A stretch of 51,481 bases of DNA from an archaeon (GCA_030605415.1 JAUWIJ010000007.1:1-51481); one strand, 5' to 3'; positions 15,456 to 24,103 are shown, counted from the first letter of the stretch. Notes: generated by a model not told the origin, from the letters alone. Translations and numbers: made by a program.

Positions 15456-16364
15456 TTATTTTTCTGAATCACTAACTGCCTCGTCAGCCTTTACTTCTTC
15501 AGTATCTTCTTTCTTGCCGACCTTGTCCGCGTTAGCGGATGCCATCTGGGCAGGAGGTACACCCTTGGGTGCAACGACTTCTGCCTCTTCCTTCTCCACA
15601 CCAACCAACTCGTCAATAACTTTTTCTTCAGCTCCCGCTCGTCCAATAATTAAATCCAAAGTTTCCAAATTAACAATCCCCATCTCAACAGCAAAAGCCA
15701 ACCCCCGACCGAACGTATTCTCAATTTCTAAAACAGCTCCTTCCTTATCTATCTTAATATTAGCATAAACTTTACCGTCCATAAAAGCGGCGATTGGTTC
15801 AATGCCAACCTCAAAAGGAATGATATCTAACTTCGCCATAATCGACGCAAGTGCCTCTGTAATTTCCTTACCCTCCTTAACAATAACCTTATCCTGCATA
15901 ATCGCAATCTTACCACTCTCAACCTTTGGAGCCAAGCCAACTGCACTCAAGGCAGAAATATCAGGACCCGGAACTAGCTCGGTAGGACCAGCTTTAACCT
16001 CGATATCGCAAGGCGCAATCTGCCCCGCCTTTGCCTTCGCCGGACTCTTTTCATCAGCAAGAAGTCCAGAAACTACAAACGCATCCTCATCGCTAAATAA
16101 TATAGCTGTCGAATCTTCAACATAAGGAATCAAATCATTCAATTCTTTAATACTGGAATAATCAAGAGCAAAATTAATCAGACTTTTTTTGACAACCTGA
16201 ATCTTCGCCTTACTCCTTAATTTTTTCTTAATATCCTGAAACTGCGCCGACGGCAAACCCTTAATCGAAATAATCATAACAGTTTTCCTTTTCATTTGCT
16301 CAGATATTTCTTTAACCTTTCGCTTTTTCGATTCAGACACGTGTGTTTCTTTTGCGCCACCCAT
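15456..16364 (-). CDS. rpl10: Ribosomal protein P0 (archaeal L10)
   Basis: A 302-aa stalk base protein. The N-terminal rRNA-binding L10 domain (KRKVKEISEQMKRK, GLPSAQFQDIKKKLR) is followed by the insertion domain with PTELVPGPDI and then by helical P1-docking spines. Unlike many archaeal P0 proteins it lacks the GLGALFG-type tail and ends in an acidic VKADEAVSDSEK, so factor recruitment would rest on P1. It starts one base after the stop of the receiver-like gene. Confidence 0.96.
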   Translation of the reverse strand: MGGAKETHVSESKKRKVKEISEQMKRKTVMIISIKGLPSAQFQDIKKKLRSKAKIQVVKKSLINFALDYSSIKELNDLIPYVEDSTAILFSDEDAFVVSGLLADEKSPAKAKAGQIAPCDIEVKAGPTELVPGPDISALSAVGLAPKVESGKIAIMQDKVIVKEGKEITEALASIMAKLDIIPFEVGIEPIAAFMDGKVYANIKIDKEGAVLEIENTFGRGLAFAVEMGIVNLETLDLIIGRAGAEEKVIDELVGVEKEEAEVVAPKGVPPAQMASANADKVGKKEDTEEVKADEAVSDSEK

Positions 16365-16365
16365 C

Positions 16366-16692
16366 TTATCCTAACATCTCCAAAAGTTTATTTCCCCTAA
16401 AGGGTTTATTAAGAACCAACCAACCAAGTTCTGACGCAGTTTTAATATATTTAAAATTCCCCGAAACAAGAATTTTCTTTTCAGTACTAATTCGTTCTCC
16501 CACGTTTCCCCACTCGTTATTTAATCCATCTAAAATTGCTCTATGAAATTTTTCTGTAGGAATTTTGGTTTCTCCTTTTATATAATAAACGGGAGTCACA
16601 TCATAAATATCTCCCAGCATTTCCCCATAAAACTCTAACATCAGTCGGTCATCTTCAACAACCAAAAGCGATTTTTTATTTTCAATAACCAT
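16366..16692 (-). CDS. Receiver-like (CheY-fold) single-domain protein
   Basis: A 108-aa protein with response-regulator features in order: LLVVEDDRLML (acidic pair), RAILDGL (candidate phospho-acceptor Asp near residue 54), KKILVSGN (Ser of the switch) and LNKPFRGNKLLEML (conserved Lys-Pro). No output domain is attached. It is translationally coupled to L1 by TAATG and is followed by P0 after one base, so it is embedded in a ribosomal operon. Small receivers of this type are seen in DPANN genomes, but this position is odd. No histidine kinase is nearby. Confidence 0.75.
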   Translation of the reverse strand: MVIENKKSLLVVEDDRLMLEFYGEMLGDIYDVTPVYYIKGETKIPTEKFHRAILDGLNNEWGNVGERISTEKKILVSGNFKYIKTASELGWLVLNKPFRGNKLLEMLG

Positions 16693-17345
16693 TATCTCTT
16701 TACCTCATCTTCACCAGAAGTTCGCCGAGCGACAGCTTTCACAATAGTAATTGGTTTAGTCATAGTAAACTTAATCAAAACTTCTTTGACATTATCTCTC
16801 CCCCTCGGCAACTTACTTTCAAGTTCCTTAATTACTGCCTTAATATTTTCAACCAAATCCTCATCCGACATATCTTCTTTACCAACAGCTAACTTAATTG
16901 CCATCTCTTTATTCTTAACCCGAACAGCTTTGTTCATTTTATCAATCATAACCTTAATCATATCATCACTTTCCTGCAGAACAATACCGCATTGTGGCGA
17001 CGGCATTCTATTCATCGGACCGAAGACCCGCCCGAACTTTGTAGCCACCTTTCCCATCATCGACGCAACCGCAATAAAACCATCATACTTCTTCGCCAAT
17101 TTCTTAACATCCTTCATCTCTTTATATTTAACAAAATCCTCTTCGGTAATCGTGCTAATTAACTTAGACCTTTTCGTAAAAAACGCCGCCAACTTTTTTT
17201 CGCTTCCGTGTGGAACAAAAACAAAAGTATTCAAAGCCTCTTTCCTGACATCAAAATTTTTCAGGTTCATCACTAAATCAACTGTCTGAACAAACTTCCG
17301 TTTCTTCTCCTTTCTTAATTCAGCAAGTGCATTTTTAATTTCCAT
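16692..17345 (-). CDS. rpl1: Ribosomal protein L1
   Basis: L1-stalk protein of about 217 aa that binds 23S rRNA near the E site; in several archaea and bacteria it also represses its own operon by binding the leader mRNA. Typical motifs are GRVFGPMNRMPSPQCG and the C-terminal FTMTKPITIVKA. I prefer the ATG at 17345 (MEIKNALAEL) over the one three codons upstream. The stop overlaps the receiver gene start. A structured segment lies upstream at 17470-17535. Confidence 0.96.
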   Translation of the reverse strand: MEIKNALAELRKEKKRKFVQTVDLVMNLKNFDVRKEALNTFVFVPHGSEKKLAAFFTKRSKLISTITEEDFVKYKEMKDVKKLAKKYDGFIAVASMMGKVATKFGRVFGPMNRMPSPQCGIVLQESDDMIKVMIDKMNKAVRVKNKEMAIKLAVGKEDMSDEDLVENIKAVIKELESKLPRGRDNVKEVLIKFTMTKPITIVKAVARRTSGEDEVKR

Positions 17346-17403
17346 GGCATACAAAACTGTTAGAATTTATTTTCGGCGGTTTCTATATCGAAACGAAGTT
17401 GGT

Positions 17404-17437
17404 ATGCCCCAACCAATTTTATAAATCAGTGAGGGTA
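17404..17437 (+). repeat. Dispersed GCCCCAACC / GTGAGGGTA motif, copy 2
   Basis: ATGCCCCAACC and GTGAGGGTA flank a spacer that here contains ATTTATAAAAT on the minus strand, a possible TATA box for the L1 operon. It has the same orientation as the other seven copies. Confidence 0.65.
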
Positions 17438-17469
17438 TTCGGAATCTTAGTTTCTTTGATTCCAGGGAA

Positions 17470-17535
17470 CCTTTCTTTCATTCTCGTTTACCGAGATTGA
17501 GTTAGGATTTTTAATCCGCCTCTTCTAAAGAAAGG
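17470..17535 (-). ncRNA. Predicted three-way-junction leader upstream of L1
   Basis: An outer stem CCTTTCTTT/AAAGAAAGG encloses two hairpins, GGATT-TTT-AATCC and TCTCG-(5 nt)-CGAGA, giving a three-way junction. It lies 5' of the L1-P0-P1 operon on the coding strand. The remaining bases of 17346-17658 show no gene. It could be an autoregulatory L1 target if transcribed, but the TATA-like box at 17404-17437 lies downstream of it, so it may instead be a mosaic-element relic. Confidence 0.45.
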
Positions 17536-17658
17536 GAGCCTTCGTCTACTACTAACAGTAGTATAAATTAAGTGAAAAATTGGTTTATAAAACTTCTTGT
17601 TTACAAAAGTACACCCAACCACACAAATCCTTAAATAACATTCAATCATTTTAACGAG

Positions 17659-18012
17659 ATGGAATTAATAGCATTATTGTCAACAGGAAAGGGAACTTGG
17701 GGACAGGTCGCGGGTTTAATACAGAAAGGAGAATGGGAAAAAATTATAGTTGTCGGTCCGGCCTTCGCAAAAGAGTTTCAGGTTCAGGGAGTTCCTTTTG
17801 ACTTCGTAGAATTCGACTCAGACAAATCTTTAATTCAACTCAAAAAAGAATTTGCAAAAAAACTCGAAGGAAAATTCAATGGCCTCGAAGTTGCACTTTC
17901 AATCGCATCCGGCAACGGCAAAGAACACATGGCACTCCAATCAGCTTTACTCTCTTTGCCGGTAGGAGTCAGATTTACAGCCCTAACGAAAGATGGAGTT
18001 GTGTTTTTGTAA
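17659..18012 (+). CDS. Conserved hypothetical protein (Rossmann-like)
   Basis: A 117-aa protein starting with a nucleotide-binding-like strand-turn-helix (ELIALLSTGKGTWGQVAGLI), then IIVVGPAFAKEF, IASGNGKEHMALQSALL and VGVRFTALTKDGVVFL. The alternating strand-helix pattern suggests a small Rossmann-type fold. I do not recognise the family. It is a single gene with a TATA-like AAATCCTTAAATAAC about 25-30 nt upstream. Confidence 0.6.
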   Translation: MELIALLSTGKGTWGQVAGLIQKGEWEKIIVVGPAFAKEFQVQGVPFDFVEFDSDKSLIQLKKEFAKKLEGKFNGLEVALSIASGNGKEHMALQSALLSLPVGVRFTALTKDGVVFL

Positions 18013-18017
18013 GATAA

Positions 18018-18139
18018 AAAAACTAAGAATACAATAAGCCATTTCACTACCAACTACCAACTACCAACTACCAACTACCAACTACCAACTACCAACTATG
18101 CTTTCTCAATACGGAGCTCTGCTCCGTTACGTGAAAGCA
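18018..18139. repeat. Mosaic element: GTTGGTA array plus hairpin at the taw1 end
   Basis: Seven CCAACTA words (minus strand TAGTTGG) abut a nested hairpin: ACGGAGC-TCT-GCTCCGT inside TGCTTTC/GAAAGCA (18099-18139). The right arm is the last coding sequence of the taw1 fragment, and the array supplies its stop codon. Confidence 0.8.
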
Positions 18140-18572
18140 TGCAGACACAACTTCTCTTATCTTCACCTGCAACCTTATAACTCTCCAAATTTTCAGAAAT
18201 CTTCAAATCAATTCCCTTCCGACCCCTAAACCCAACCAACAATTTTTTCCGGGCTTCAACAATTCCGTCTAAAATTTCAACAGGGTCATCAACACTCGGT
18301 AACTCCGTTCCAAGATTCATTTCAATAGGTCTCCAACAATGCAGACACTGATTCTCACACCACATAACCGCCGGCGTCATCTGGCAACAGCCCGCACAAC
18401 TAATTCCATAAAATTTCTCCTTCCAACATCCCCGGTCGCCACGCAAAGAATTCTTCGTCCATCGACAAATCTGCACTGCACTAGTTTTTCCAACCAGCGC
18501 ATAATTCATCTTTTCAAGAGTTCTCCTAATATCGCCACCATAACACTTCCGCTTAGGATTTTTTCTAACCAT
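18096..18572 (-). pseudogene. taw1: tRNA 4-demethylwyosine synthase, truncated (N-terminal half)
   Basis: The 158-aa product matches the N-terminal part of Taw1/TYW1: LVGKTSAVQICRWTKNSLRG, CWKEKFYGI, LQMTPAV-type (CQMTPAVMWC), and the radical SAM cluster motif CENQCLHCWRP near residue 73. DDPVEILDGIVEARKKLL follows. The family is about 300 aa or longer; the rest of the TIM barrel is missing. Coding sequence ends inside a hairpin that runs into the GTTGGTA array. It is probably inactive, which would affect wyosine formation at position 37 of tRNA-Phe unless another copy exists. Confidence 0.8.
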
Positions 18573-18618
18573 ACAAATTAATCCGCAGAACTCTTTATAA
18601 TATTAATTAAAAAATAAA

Positions 18619-19035
18619 TTAAAGAGATGTGCCCAAATATTTCTTTATTAAATCGTTGATAGAAAATATCTTCTCATGTTTACAAAGATCGACGAGATAC
18701 TCCTTTTCATTTATTGCTCTAATTAATCCTTTCTTTCCTGTTGTCCCATAAGCCTTATGCGTCAAATGATATATTATATCATGCTCCCCTTTAACCACAT
18801 AAGCTTCTAAATTATATTCACACCATCCGCTTATTGTAGCACGATGTTTTCCATTCACTATATAACCATCATCCATAATAACTATCCCAACAGGACTCAT
18901 AACATTTATTTCAGAGCCAAAATTACTTTTTCTCGCGCTCATTCTAAGTAAATGTTTTATGTTACTCTCCCGTAACTCTGGCCAATGGGGCATTAAGTTT
19001 TTACATTCCTGCGGAGTCAAAATTACTTTTTCCAT
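18619..19035 (-). CDS. ParB/Srx-fold-like hypothetical protein
   Basis: A 138-aa protein. The stretch SPVGIVIMDDGYIVNGKHRATISGWCEYNLEAYVV fits a ParB-like nuclease core (xDGxxxxGxHR), here GYIVNGKHRA, with an N-terminal LTPQECKNLMPHWPEL. Proteins of this fold act as CTP-dependent clamps, nucleases or kinases. There is no HTH, so it is not a partition ParB. It is a single gene between taw1 and the S2P protease. Confidence 0.6.
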   Translation of the reverse strand: MEKVILTPQECKNLMPHWPELRESNIKHLLRMSARKSNFGSEINVMSPVGIVIMDDGYIVNGKHRATISGWCEYNLEAYVVKGEHDIIYHLTHKAYGTTGKKGLIRAINEKEYLVDLCKHEKIFSINDLIKKYLGTSL

Positions 19036-19110
19036 CTCATATTAAAAAAGAAGCACTTTTAAAATATTTGCAATCGGCAACATTAATCACAATAACAACT
19101 CAACATCTAA

Positions 19111-20493
19111 CTAAATAATTCTAATAAACCAAAAAAACATCAACAACACAAACATGAATAAAATTATACGTCCTGCAATTTTATACGCCATTTTTGCAAC
19201 TCTTTCTGATTTAAAAATACTAAGCACGGTCAAATAAAAGAATCGCCCGCCGTCCAACATTCCAAGTGGCATCATATTGAACAGAGCCACAAGTAAATTA
19301 ATAATCATAACCCACCAAAGCAAATGGTAAATGAAATAAACAAAGTTCCCATCCCACGTCGGCTTATACAAAGTTGAACTATCCTTGAAGCTCATAAACT
19401 TTACAAGAACGCCCTGTATAATTCCTTTCGGACTCGACGCCGAATGCCCGACCCCAAGATATGCCCGACTCGAATCCTCAGGATGTTCACCTAAAACAAT
19501 ATCATATTCCTTAACTCCCTCGTTATCCTCGGTTATAAATTTAACACTCTCACCGGGGTCCTTATTCTCCAGAAATTCTCTCAACTTATCCTGTCCATCA
19601 ATTTTCACATCATCGGCCTGAATAATGGCTCCACGCATTCCAGCTAAAATTGCCGGCGCTTCAGGATAAGCAATCAGATACTGCCCGTTGTTTTGAGTTA
19701 GTTGAACAGCTAACACCTCATCTAAATAATAATTTCCACTATCTGTTGTTATTTTTACTAATACTTCACTATCATTAGAAAACCCGGTTATATTTTCCAA
19801 CGGAACCACTCCAACCCCATACGAATTAAACACATATCCCGACGCAGCAAATGAACTAAAAAAGAACGCGACATAAAGTCCATAAAATATCAACGCAAAA
19901 AGAAGATTAGCAAAAACCCCAGCTCCCAAAACCGTCATCTGTTCCAACTTTTTCTTTTTCTCGAATCCTTTCTTTTCCTCCTCGACAAATGCACCCAAAA
20001 TCGGACCAAGAAAAACTAATCCAGTAGATTTAATCTTAATCTTAAACAATCTCATATAAATTCCGTGCGAAAACTCATGGACAATCGCCACAATCGCCAG
20101 TGCTACAATAAAATAAGTAAAATAAAAAGGAGGGAAAAAACTCTCCATTCCAAATAGCTTCGGGAAATACGGAATCAGCGGAGCAATTGGTGGTGCCTTA
20201 ATTATTTTCGTAATCTCGGGATGCAACAAATAAATAGAAACAGTCTGCCCCAACATCCAAATCATCGCCCCCATCAACACGAACCCAACACCGACAATAA
20301 GATACTTAATTCTATGCAATCCCCTCTTAAAATTATCCCCTATATATTTAATCACATCAATTCCAAACTTTGTCCGATACATAAAAATTATCCCCTCTCG
20401 ACTCAAATCTTTCTTACGCGAATTTAAAAACCAAGCAACGAAGCCACTAAACAAAATCATAAACCCGACATCATAAATCCAAAAATCCACCAT
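19111..20493 (-). CDS. Site-2 protease family intramembrane metalloprotease
   Basis: A 460-aa membrane protein of peptidase family M50. The zinc motif HEFSH lies in AIVHEFSHGIYMRLF near residue 140, and the third ligand is in NMMPLGMLDGGRFF near residue 417, with about six hydrophobic segments around them. A PDZ-like domain (APAILAGMRGAIIQADDVKI...REFLENKDPGESV) sits between the two catalytic helices. These enzymes cleave membrane-anchored regulators after a first site-1 cut. The substrate is unknown. It is monocistronic. Confidence 0.93.
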   Translation of the reverse strand: MVDFWIYDVGFMILFSGFVAWFLNSRKKDLSREGIIFMYRTKFGIDVIKYIGDNFKRGLHRIKYLIVGVGFVLMGAMIWMLGQTVSIYLLHPEITKIIKAPPIAPLIPYFPKLFGMESFFPPFYFTYFIVALAIVAIVHEFSHGIYMRLFKIKIKSTGLVFLGPILGAFVEEEKKGFEKKKKLEQMTVLGAGVFANLLFALIFYGLYVAFFFSSFAASGYVFNSYGVGVVPLENITGFSNDSEVLVKITTDSGNYYLDEVLAVQLTQNNGQYLIAYPEAPAILAGMRGAIIQADDVKIDGQDKLREFLENKDPGESVKFITEDNEGVKEYDIVLGEHPEDSSRAYLGVGHSASSPKGIIQGVLVKFMSFKDSSTLYKPTWDGNFVYFIYHLLWWVMIINLLVALFNMMPLGMLDGGRFFYLTVLSIFKSERVAKMAYKIAGRIILFMFVLLMFFWFIRII

Positions 20494-20538
20494 TCTAATA
20501 ATTATAGAAGAGGGTTTTTAAGATGTTTGGTTAAAAAA

Positions 20539-20703
20539 TTATTTCTTCCGTACAGGTCTAAAATCTTTACCGCCACATTTCCGACATCTCGCTTTCCCCA
20601 TCAAAATTTTCTGTGGCTCAATCTTCATTTTATGCTTACAAACTTTACAGACAAACGCATTTTTATATAATCTATTTTGTGCCGCAGGAATTTTAGTCGC
20701 CAT
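20539..20703 (-). CDS. rpl40e: Ribosomal protein eL40
   Basis: This 54-aa protein has a four-cysteine zinc ribbon: CKVCKHK near residue 19 and RCRKCGG near residue 40, followed by KDFRPVRKK, the usual eL40 ending. Archaeal eL40 lacks the ubiquitin fusion of eukaryotes. It starts at the ATG at 20703. It is transcribed in the same direction as aIF5A, 130 bp downstream. Confidence 0.93.
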   Translation of the reverse strand: MATKIPAAQNRLYKNAFVCKVCKHKMKIEPQKILMGKARCRKCGGKDFRPVRKK

Positions 20704-20832
20704 AATCATTAATCAAAAGTTTCATTTTTAAAGTTACCGATAAATTATCAAATCGTGCTCTATAGAGTATAATAAGAACCAAATACCAAAAAGCGAAGCG
20801 ACCGAATACCTAACACCTCTTCTTAAAAAATT

Positions 20833-21222
20833 TCAAAGAACTTTTTTAAGAAGCCTATCTCCCTCTATATCCCAATATTCAACACTAACGCCACTGACAA
20901 CAGAGTCCTGCAAATCTTCAGGAATTTCTAAATCGAAATTTTCAAAACTCTCATTATCCATTACACTAGCCGTCCTTTCAGAAACTGAAAGAACCTGTGC
21001 CGCCTTCTTTTCAATCATAGGAACCTCAAACTTGTCGTGACCCGGGATAACCATAACTTTTTTCTTTCCGGTAAAAGCAGAAATCGCCTCGAACCGAACT
21101 TTCGCATGCCCGTGCTTTCCGGTTTTAGAAATATCCATTTTTTTAACCTGATGTGCAACTCCATCAATCAATAAATATGTTCCGACACGCATCTCCGTCG
21201 CATCAATAACTTTTGCTACCAT
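20833..21222 (-). CDS. eif5a: Translation factor aIF5A
   Basis: About 129 aa: an SH3-like N-terminal domain with the hypusine loop SKTGKHGHAK, whose central lysine is the modification site, and a C-terminal OB domain ending EGDRLLKKVL. aIF5A relieves stalled ribosomes at proline-rich sequences and helps termination. I use the ATG at 21222 (MVAKVIDATEM) over one two codons upstream. The Dph2 fragment at 29430 belongs to the other dedicated translation-factor modification pathway in this window. Confidence 0.96.
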   Translation of the reverse strand: MVAKVIDATEMRVGTYLLIDGVAHQVKKMDISKTGKHGHAKVRFEAISAFTGKKKVMVIPGHDKFEVPMIEKKAAQVLSVSERTASVMDNESFENFDLEIPEDLQDSVVSGVSVEYWDIEGDRLLKKVL

Positions 21223-21354
21223 AGACAAAAATCTCCAGATTTTTTTCTCGCAAGGACTTTGTCATTGCATAATCTAAAACCTAATGAATCCCAAATTTTA
21301 TGTACCATAATAACAAGTAAAAAAACTCATTTATAAAACTTCCCCAAACTCTTA

Positions 21355-21415
21355 GATCACCAGATCACCTACTGGGTGAAAACCCTGGTTTTTAAAAATG
21401 CAAATTTTTAAAAAC
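21355..21415 (+). promoter_or_regulatory. Repeat-borne promoter upstream of FKBP
   Basis: This 60-nt repeat holds three small hairpins: CACC-TACT-GGTG type, AAAACC-CT-GGTTTT, and AAAAAT-GCAA-ATTTTT. It ends in ATTTTTAAAAAC, a TATA-like box 25 nt before the FKBP ATG. Near-identical copies stand before secE and L11. Confidence 0.75.
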
Positions 21416-21435
21416 CCAAAATCCCCAATTCACTT

Positions 21436-22080
21436 ATGGTCATCAATAAAAACGATTTTATAGAAATTGAGTTTACAGGCAAAATCACAAGTACGAATGA
21501 AATCTTCGACACAAATATCAAAACCGACGCAAAAGAAACGAACGTGGATGCCAAAAAAATTAAACCATTTGTCTTATCCGTTGGGCATAAAATGCTTCCA
21601 AAAGGTTTCGATGATGATCTAATTGGGAAAGAAATAGAAAAATCCTACACAATAAACATTAAACCAGAAAACGCATTCGGAAAACGAAATCCAGAGATGG
21701 TTAAAATGGTTCCTACGAAACTTTTCCACGAGCAAAAAATTGAACCGACTCGGGGAATGCAAATTACGCTCGATGGGCAACTCGTCAAAATTCTATCGAG
21801 CGACAGAGGTCGAACTCTGGTCGATTTCAACAACCCGCTTGCAGGGAAAGAAGTTACTTACACATATAAGATAAACAAAACCATAACCGACCAAAAAGAA
21901 AAAATAGACGCACTCCAAGAATTTCTTTTCCAAAAAGTTTTCAAATTTGACCTAAATGACAAAACAATTACATTCAAAGTGGAAAAACAATTTGAGCCAT
22001 TCGTAAAAATGCTTGGACCGAAATTCGAGGAAATTTTAGGATTAAAAGTTGAGAGTGAAGTTGTTGAAGAGAAAAAATAA
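21436..22080 (+). CDS. FKBP-type peptidyl-prolyl isomerase (SlyD-like)
   Basis: A 214-aa protein. The FKBP domain starts DFIEIEFTGKITSTNEIFDT, with an inserted IF chaperone domain around ENAFGKRNPEMVKMVP and a return strand DFNNPLAGKEVTYTYKI. An extra C-terminal domain (about residues 155-214, FKFDLNDKTITFKVEKQFEPF) is typical of long archaeal FKBPs. It catalyses proline isomerisation and assists folding in the cytoplasm. A repeat-borne TATA box 25 nt upstream suggests a leaderless mRNA. Confidence 0.92.
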   Translation: MVINKNDFIEIEFTGKITSTNEIFDTNIKTDAKETNVDAKKIKPFVLSVGHKMLPKGFDDDLIGKEIEKSYTINIKPENAFGKRNPEMVKMVPTKLFHEQKIEPTRGMQITLDGQLVKILSSDRGRTLVDFNNPLAGKEVTYTYKINKTITDQKEKIDALQEFLFQKVFKFDLNDKTITFKVEKQFEPFVKMLGPKFEEILGLKVESEVVEEKK

Positions 22081-22135
22081 TAATATCAACTCAATCTCAT
22101 AAATCTTTAAAAACTCATTTGTCTAAATTTATATT

Positions 22136-22906
22136 ATGAATAAAATAATTCCAATTAATAGAAGTATAGTGCCTGCATGTGATGTGTCCATGGAAAAATA
22201 TATAGATATTCTGAAATCAACAAGAGATATTGAAAAAGTGGGGGGATATAAAATTGGACCTGTCTTGACTGGGAGAATAGGTTATGACAAGATTATGAAA
22301 GTTACCAGAGAGTACACAGATAAGCCGCTAATTTTTGACGCTCAAAAATGGGGGACAGATATTCCAGATACTGCAGAAAAAATTTTAACCCCCCTTAAAG
22401 AATCTGGAATGGATGCAGTTATTTTATTTCCTCAATCGGGACCCGCAACAGAATATGGATGGATAAAGGCGGCTCAAAATTTAGATTTAGGAGTAATTGT
22501 AGGAGGAGAAATGACACATCCAAGATATTTAAGCACAGATTTAAGCGAAGGAAAGAATAAAAATTATACTGAAATTTTTAAAGAACTTGGAATCACAAGG
22601 GAAATATCTGGATTTATGAGGGAATTGGCCCCAGAGGATATATATGAAATAGCGACTAGAATGGGGATAACTAATTTTGTGGTTCCAGGAAATAAGCCAG
22701 ATAAAATAACACGTTACAAATCTCTTATCGAACGTTGTGGTGTTTCTGAACCAACATTTTGGTCTCCTGGTTTAGTCAAACAGATGGGTAAAATTAGTGA
22801 TGGAGCTAAGGCTGCAGGCAAAAGATTTCATGGGATTGTAGGACGGGGTCTTTATGAAACGGAGAATATGGAGCAAACTGCACTAAGTCTCATTCGAGAA
22901 CTATAG
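22136..22906 (+). CDS. Orotidine 5'-phosphate decarboxylase-like TIM barrel
   Basis: A 256-aa protein of the OMP decarboxylase superfamily: VPACDVSMEKY, VGGYKIG, FDAQKWGTDIPDT, SPGLVKQMG and IVGRGLYE follow the order of OMPDC motifs. The catalytic block reads D-AQ-K-WGT-D-IP, one residue longer between its charged residues than the standard DxKxxDIP. OMPDC makes UMP in pyrimidine synthesis; the same fold also serves hexulose-phosphate synthase, so the substrate is not fixed. TTTAAAAAC about 27 nt upstream is a likely TATA box. Confidence 0.75.
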   Translation: MNKIIPINRSIVPACDVSMEKYIDILKSTRDIEKVGGYKIGPVLTGRIGYDKIMKVTREYTDKPLIFDAQKWGTDIPDTAEKILTPLKESGMDAVILFPQSGPATEYGWIKAAQNLDLGVIVGGEMTHPRYLSTDLSEGKNKNYTEIFKELGITREISGFMRELAPEDIYEIATRMGITNFVVPGNKPDKITRYKSLIERCGVSEPTFWSPGLVKQMGKISDGAKAAGKRFHGIVGRGLYETENMEQTALSLIREL

Positions 22907-22978
22907 GTCTACATAAGTAAATAATAATATCTACTCCACCTCATAAATCATTATAAACTCAAATTTTCTTTTTATTCC

Positions 22979-24103
22979 ATGGATGATATATTAGAAAGAG
23001 ATGATACAGAAGATATTCCGCCTTCTCAGCCCATTCCTCAGCGTAATGCTAATTCTGAGATAGATAGAGAGCTGGAAGATATACTAAAAAAACAATCTGC
23101 GCGCATTAAAGTTATTGGTGTCGGTGGTGCCGGCGGAAACACAACCTCACGAATGCGGGAAATTGGAATCAAAGGAGGAGAAATAATTGCAATAAATACA
23201 GATGCACAGGATTTACTTTATTCAAACGCAGACCATAAAATTCTAATCGGAAGAGAAATTTCAAAAGGTTTGGGGGCTGGTTCAAATCCCCGAATCGGAG
23301 CAGAAGCCGCAAAGGAGCAACAACAGGAAATTAAGAAAAAATTAGCAAACTCTGATTTAGTTTTTGTAACTTGTGGATTTGGTGGCGGGACCGGCACAGG
23401 TGCAGCGCCAGTCGTAGCCGAAATGGCAAAAAAACAAGGCGCATTAGTAATCGGAGTTGTGACACTGCCTTTCACCGTAGAAGGAGCGAAGCGGATAGAA
23501 AATGCAATGGAAGGGCTCGACAGAATGGAGGGAATAGTAGACACATTAATTGTAATCCCAAACGACAAATTACTCGACCTCGCTCCAGATTTACCTTTGC
23601 CAATAGCCTTCAAAGTCGCAGACGAAATTCTGACAAATGCAGTTAAAGGAATCACCGAATTAATAACTTCATCAGGATTAGTAAATTTAGACTTCGCAGA
23701 TATAAAAACAATTATGGCAAATGGCGGAGTATCTTTGATTGGAATGGGCGAATCCGACTCAAACGACCGGGCAATGGAAGCAGTAGACAAGGCCTTGAAT
23801 AACCCATTGTTAGATGTCGACATTAAAAATGCGCAAGGAGCTTTAGTAAACGTAATCGGCGGAACAGACTTATCCCTAGACGAATACAAACAAGTCATCC
23901 ACAAAATTAGCGAACAACTTTCTCCAGATGCAAAATTAATTTCAGGTGCCCAAATTTCAAAAGACCTTGAGAAATCCATAAAAGTTATGGTAATAATTAC
24001 CGGCGTAAAATCTCCGCAAATTTCAGGTGAGCGACTGCCAATTCAAGAAGCCAGACGACAGGATATGGAAGACGAATTTGGAATTGAATTTTTCAAAGAA
24101 TAG
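22979..24103 (+). CDS. ftsZ: Cell division GTPase FtsZ
   Basis: A 374-aa FtsZ: IKVIGVGGAGGNTTSRM at about residue 44, the tubulin signature GGGTGTGAAPV near residue 137, PNDKLL, and the synergy region with ALVNVIGGTDLSL. The N-terminal 40 residues are charged and disordered. FtsZ polymers form the division ring. SepF, its membrane anchor in archaea, is encoded at 29002, and a PRC-barrel protein at 11995 may belong to the same machinery. TATTATAAACTC about 25 nt upstream is a likely promoter. Confidence 0.97.
   Translation: MDDILERDDTEDIPPSQPIPQRNANSEIDRELEDILKKQSARIKVIGVGGAGGNTTSRMREIGIKGGEIIAINTDAQDLLYSNADHKILIGREISKGLGAGSNPRIGAEAAKEQQQEIKKKLANSDLVFVTCGFGGGTGTGAAPVVAEMAKKQGALVIGVVTLPFTVEGAKRIENAMEGLDRMEGIVDTLIVIPNDKLLDLAPDLPLPIAFKVADEILTNAVKGITELITSSGLVNLDFADIKTIMANGGVSLIGMGESDSNDRAMEAVDKALNNPLLDVDIKNAQGALVNVIGGTDLSLDEYKQVIHKISEQLSPDAKLISGAQISKDLEKSIKVMVIITGVKSPQISGERLPIQEARRQDMEDEFGIEFFKE

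Noticed and set aside
18018..18098. Possible CRISPR array
   Set aside because: Direct tandem 7-mers without unique spacers; no cas genes in the window.
23218..23979. 253-codon minus-strand ORF opposite ftsZ
   Set aside because: Shadow of ftsZ; no family pattern, and the plus strand encodes a fully conserved protein.
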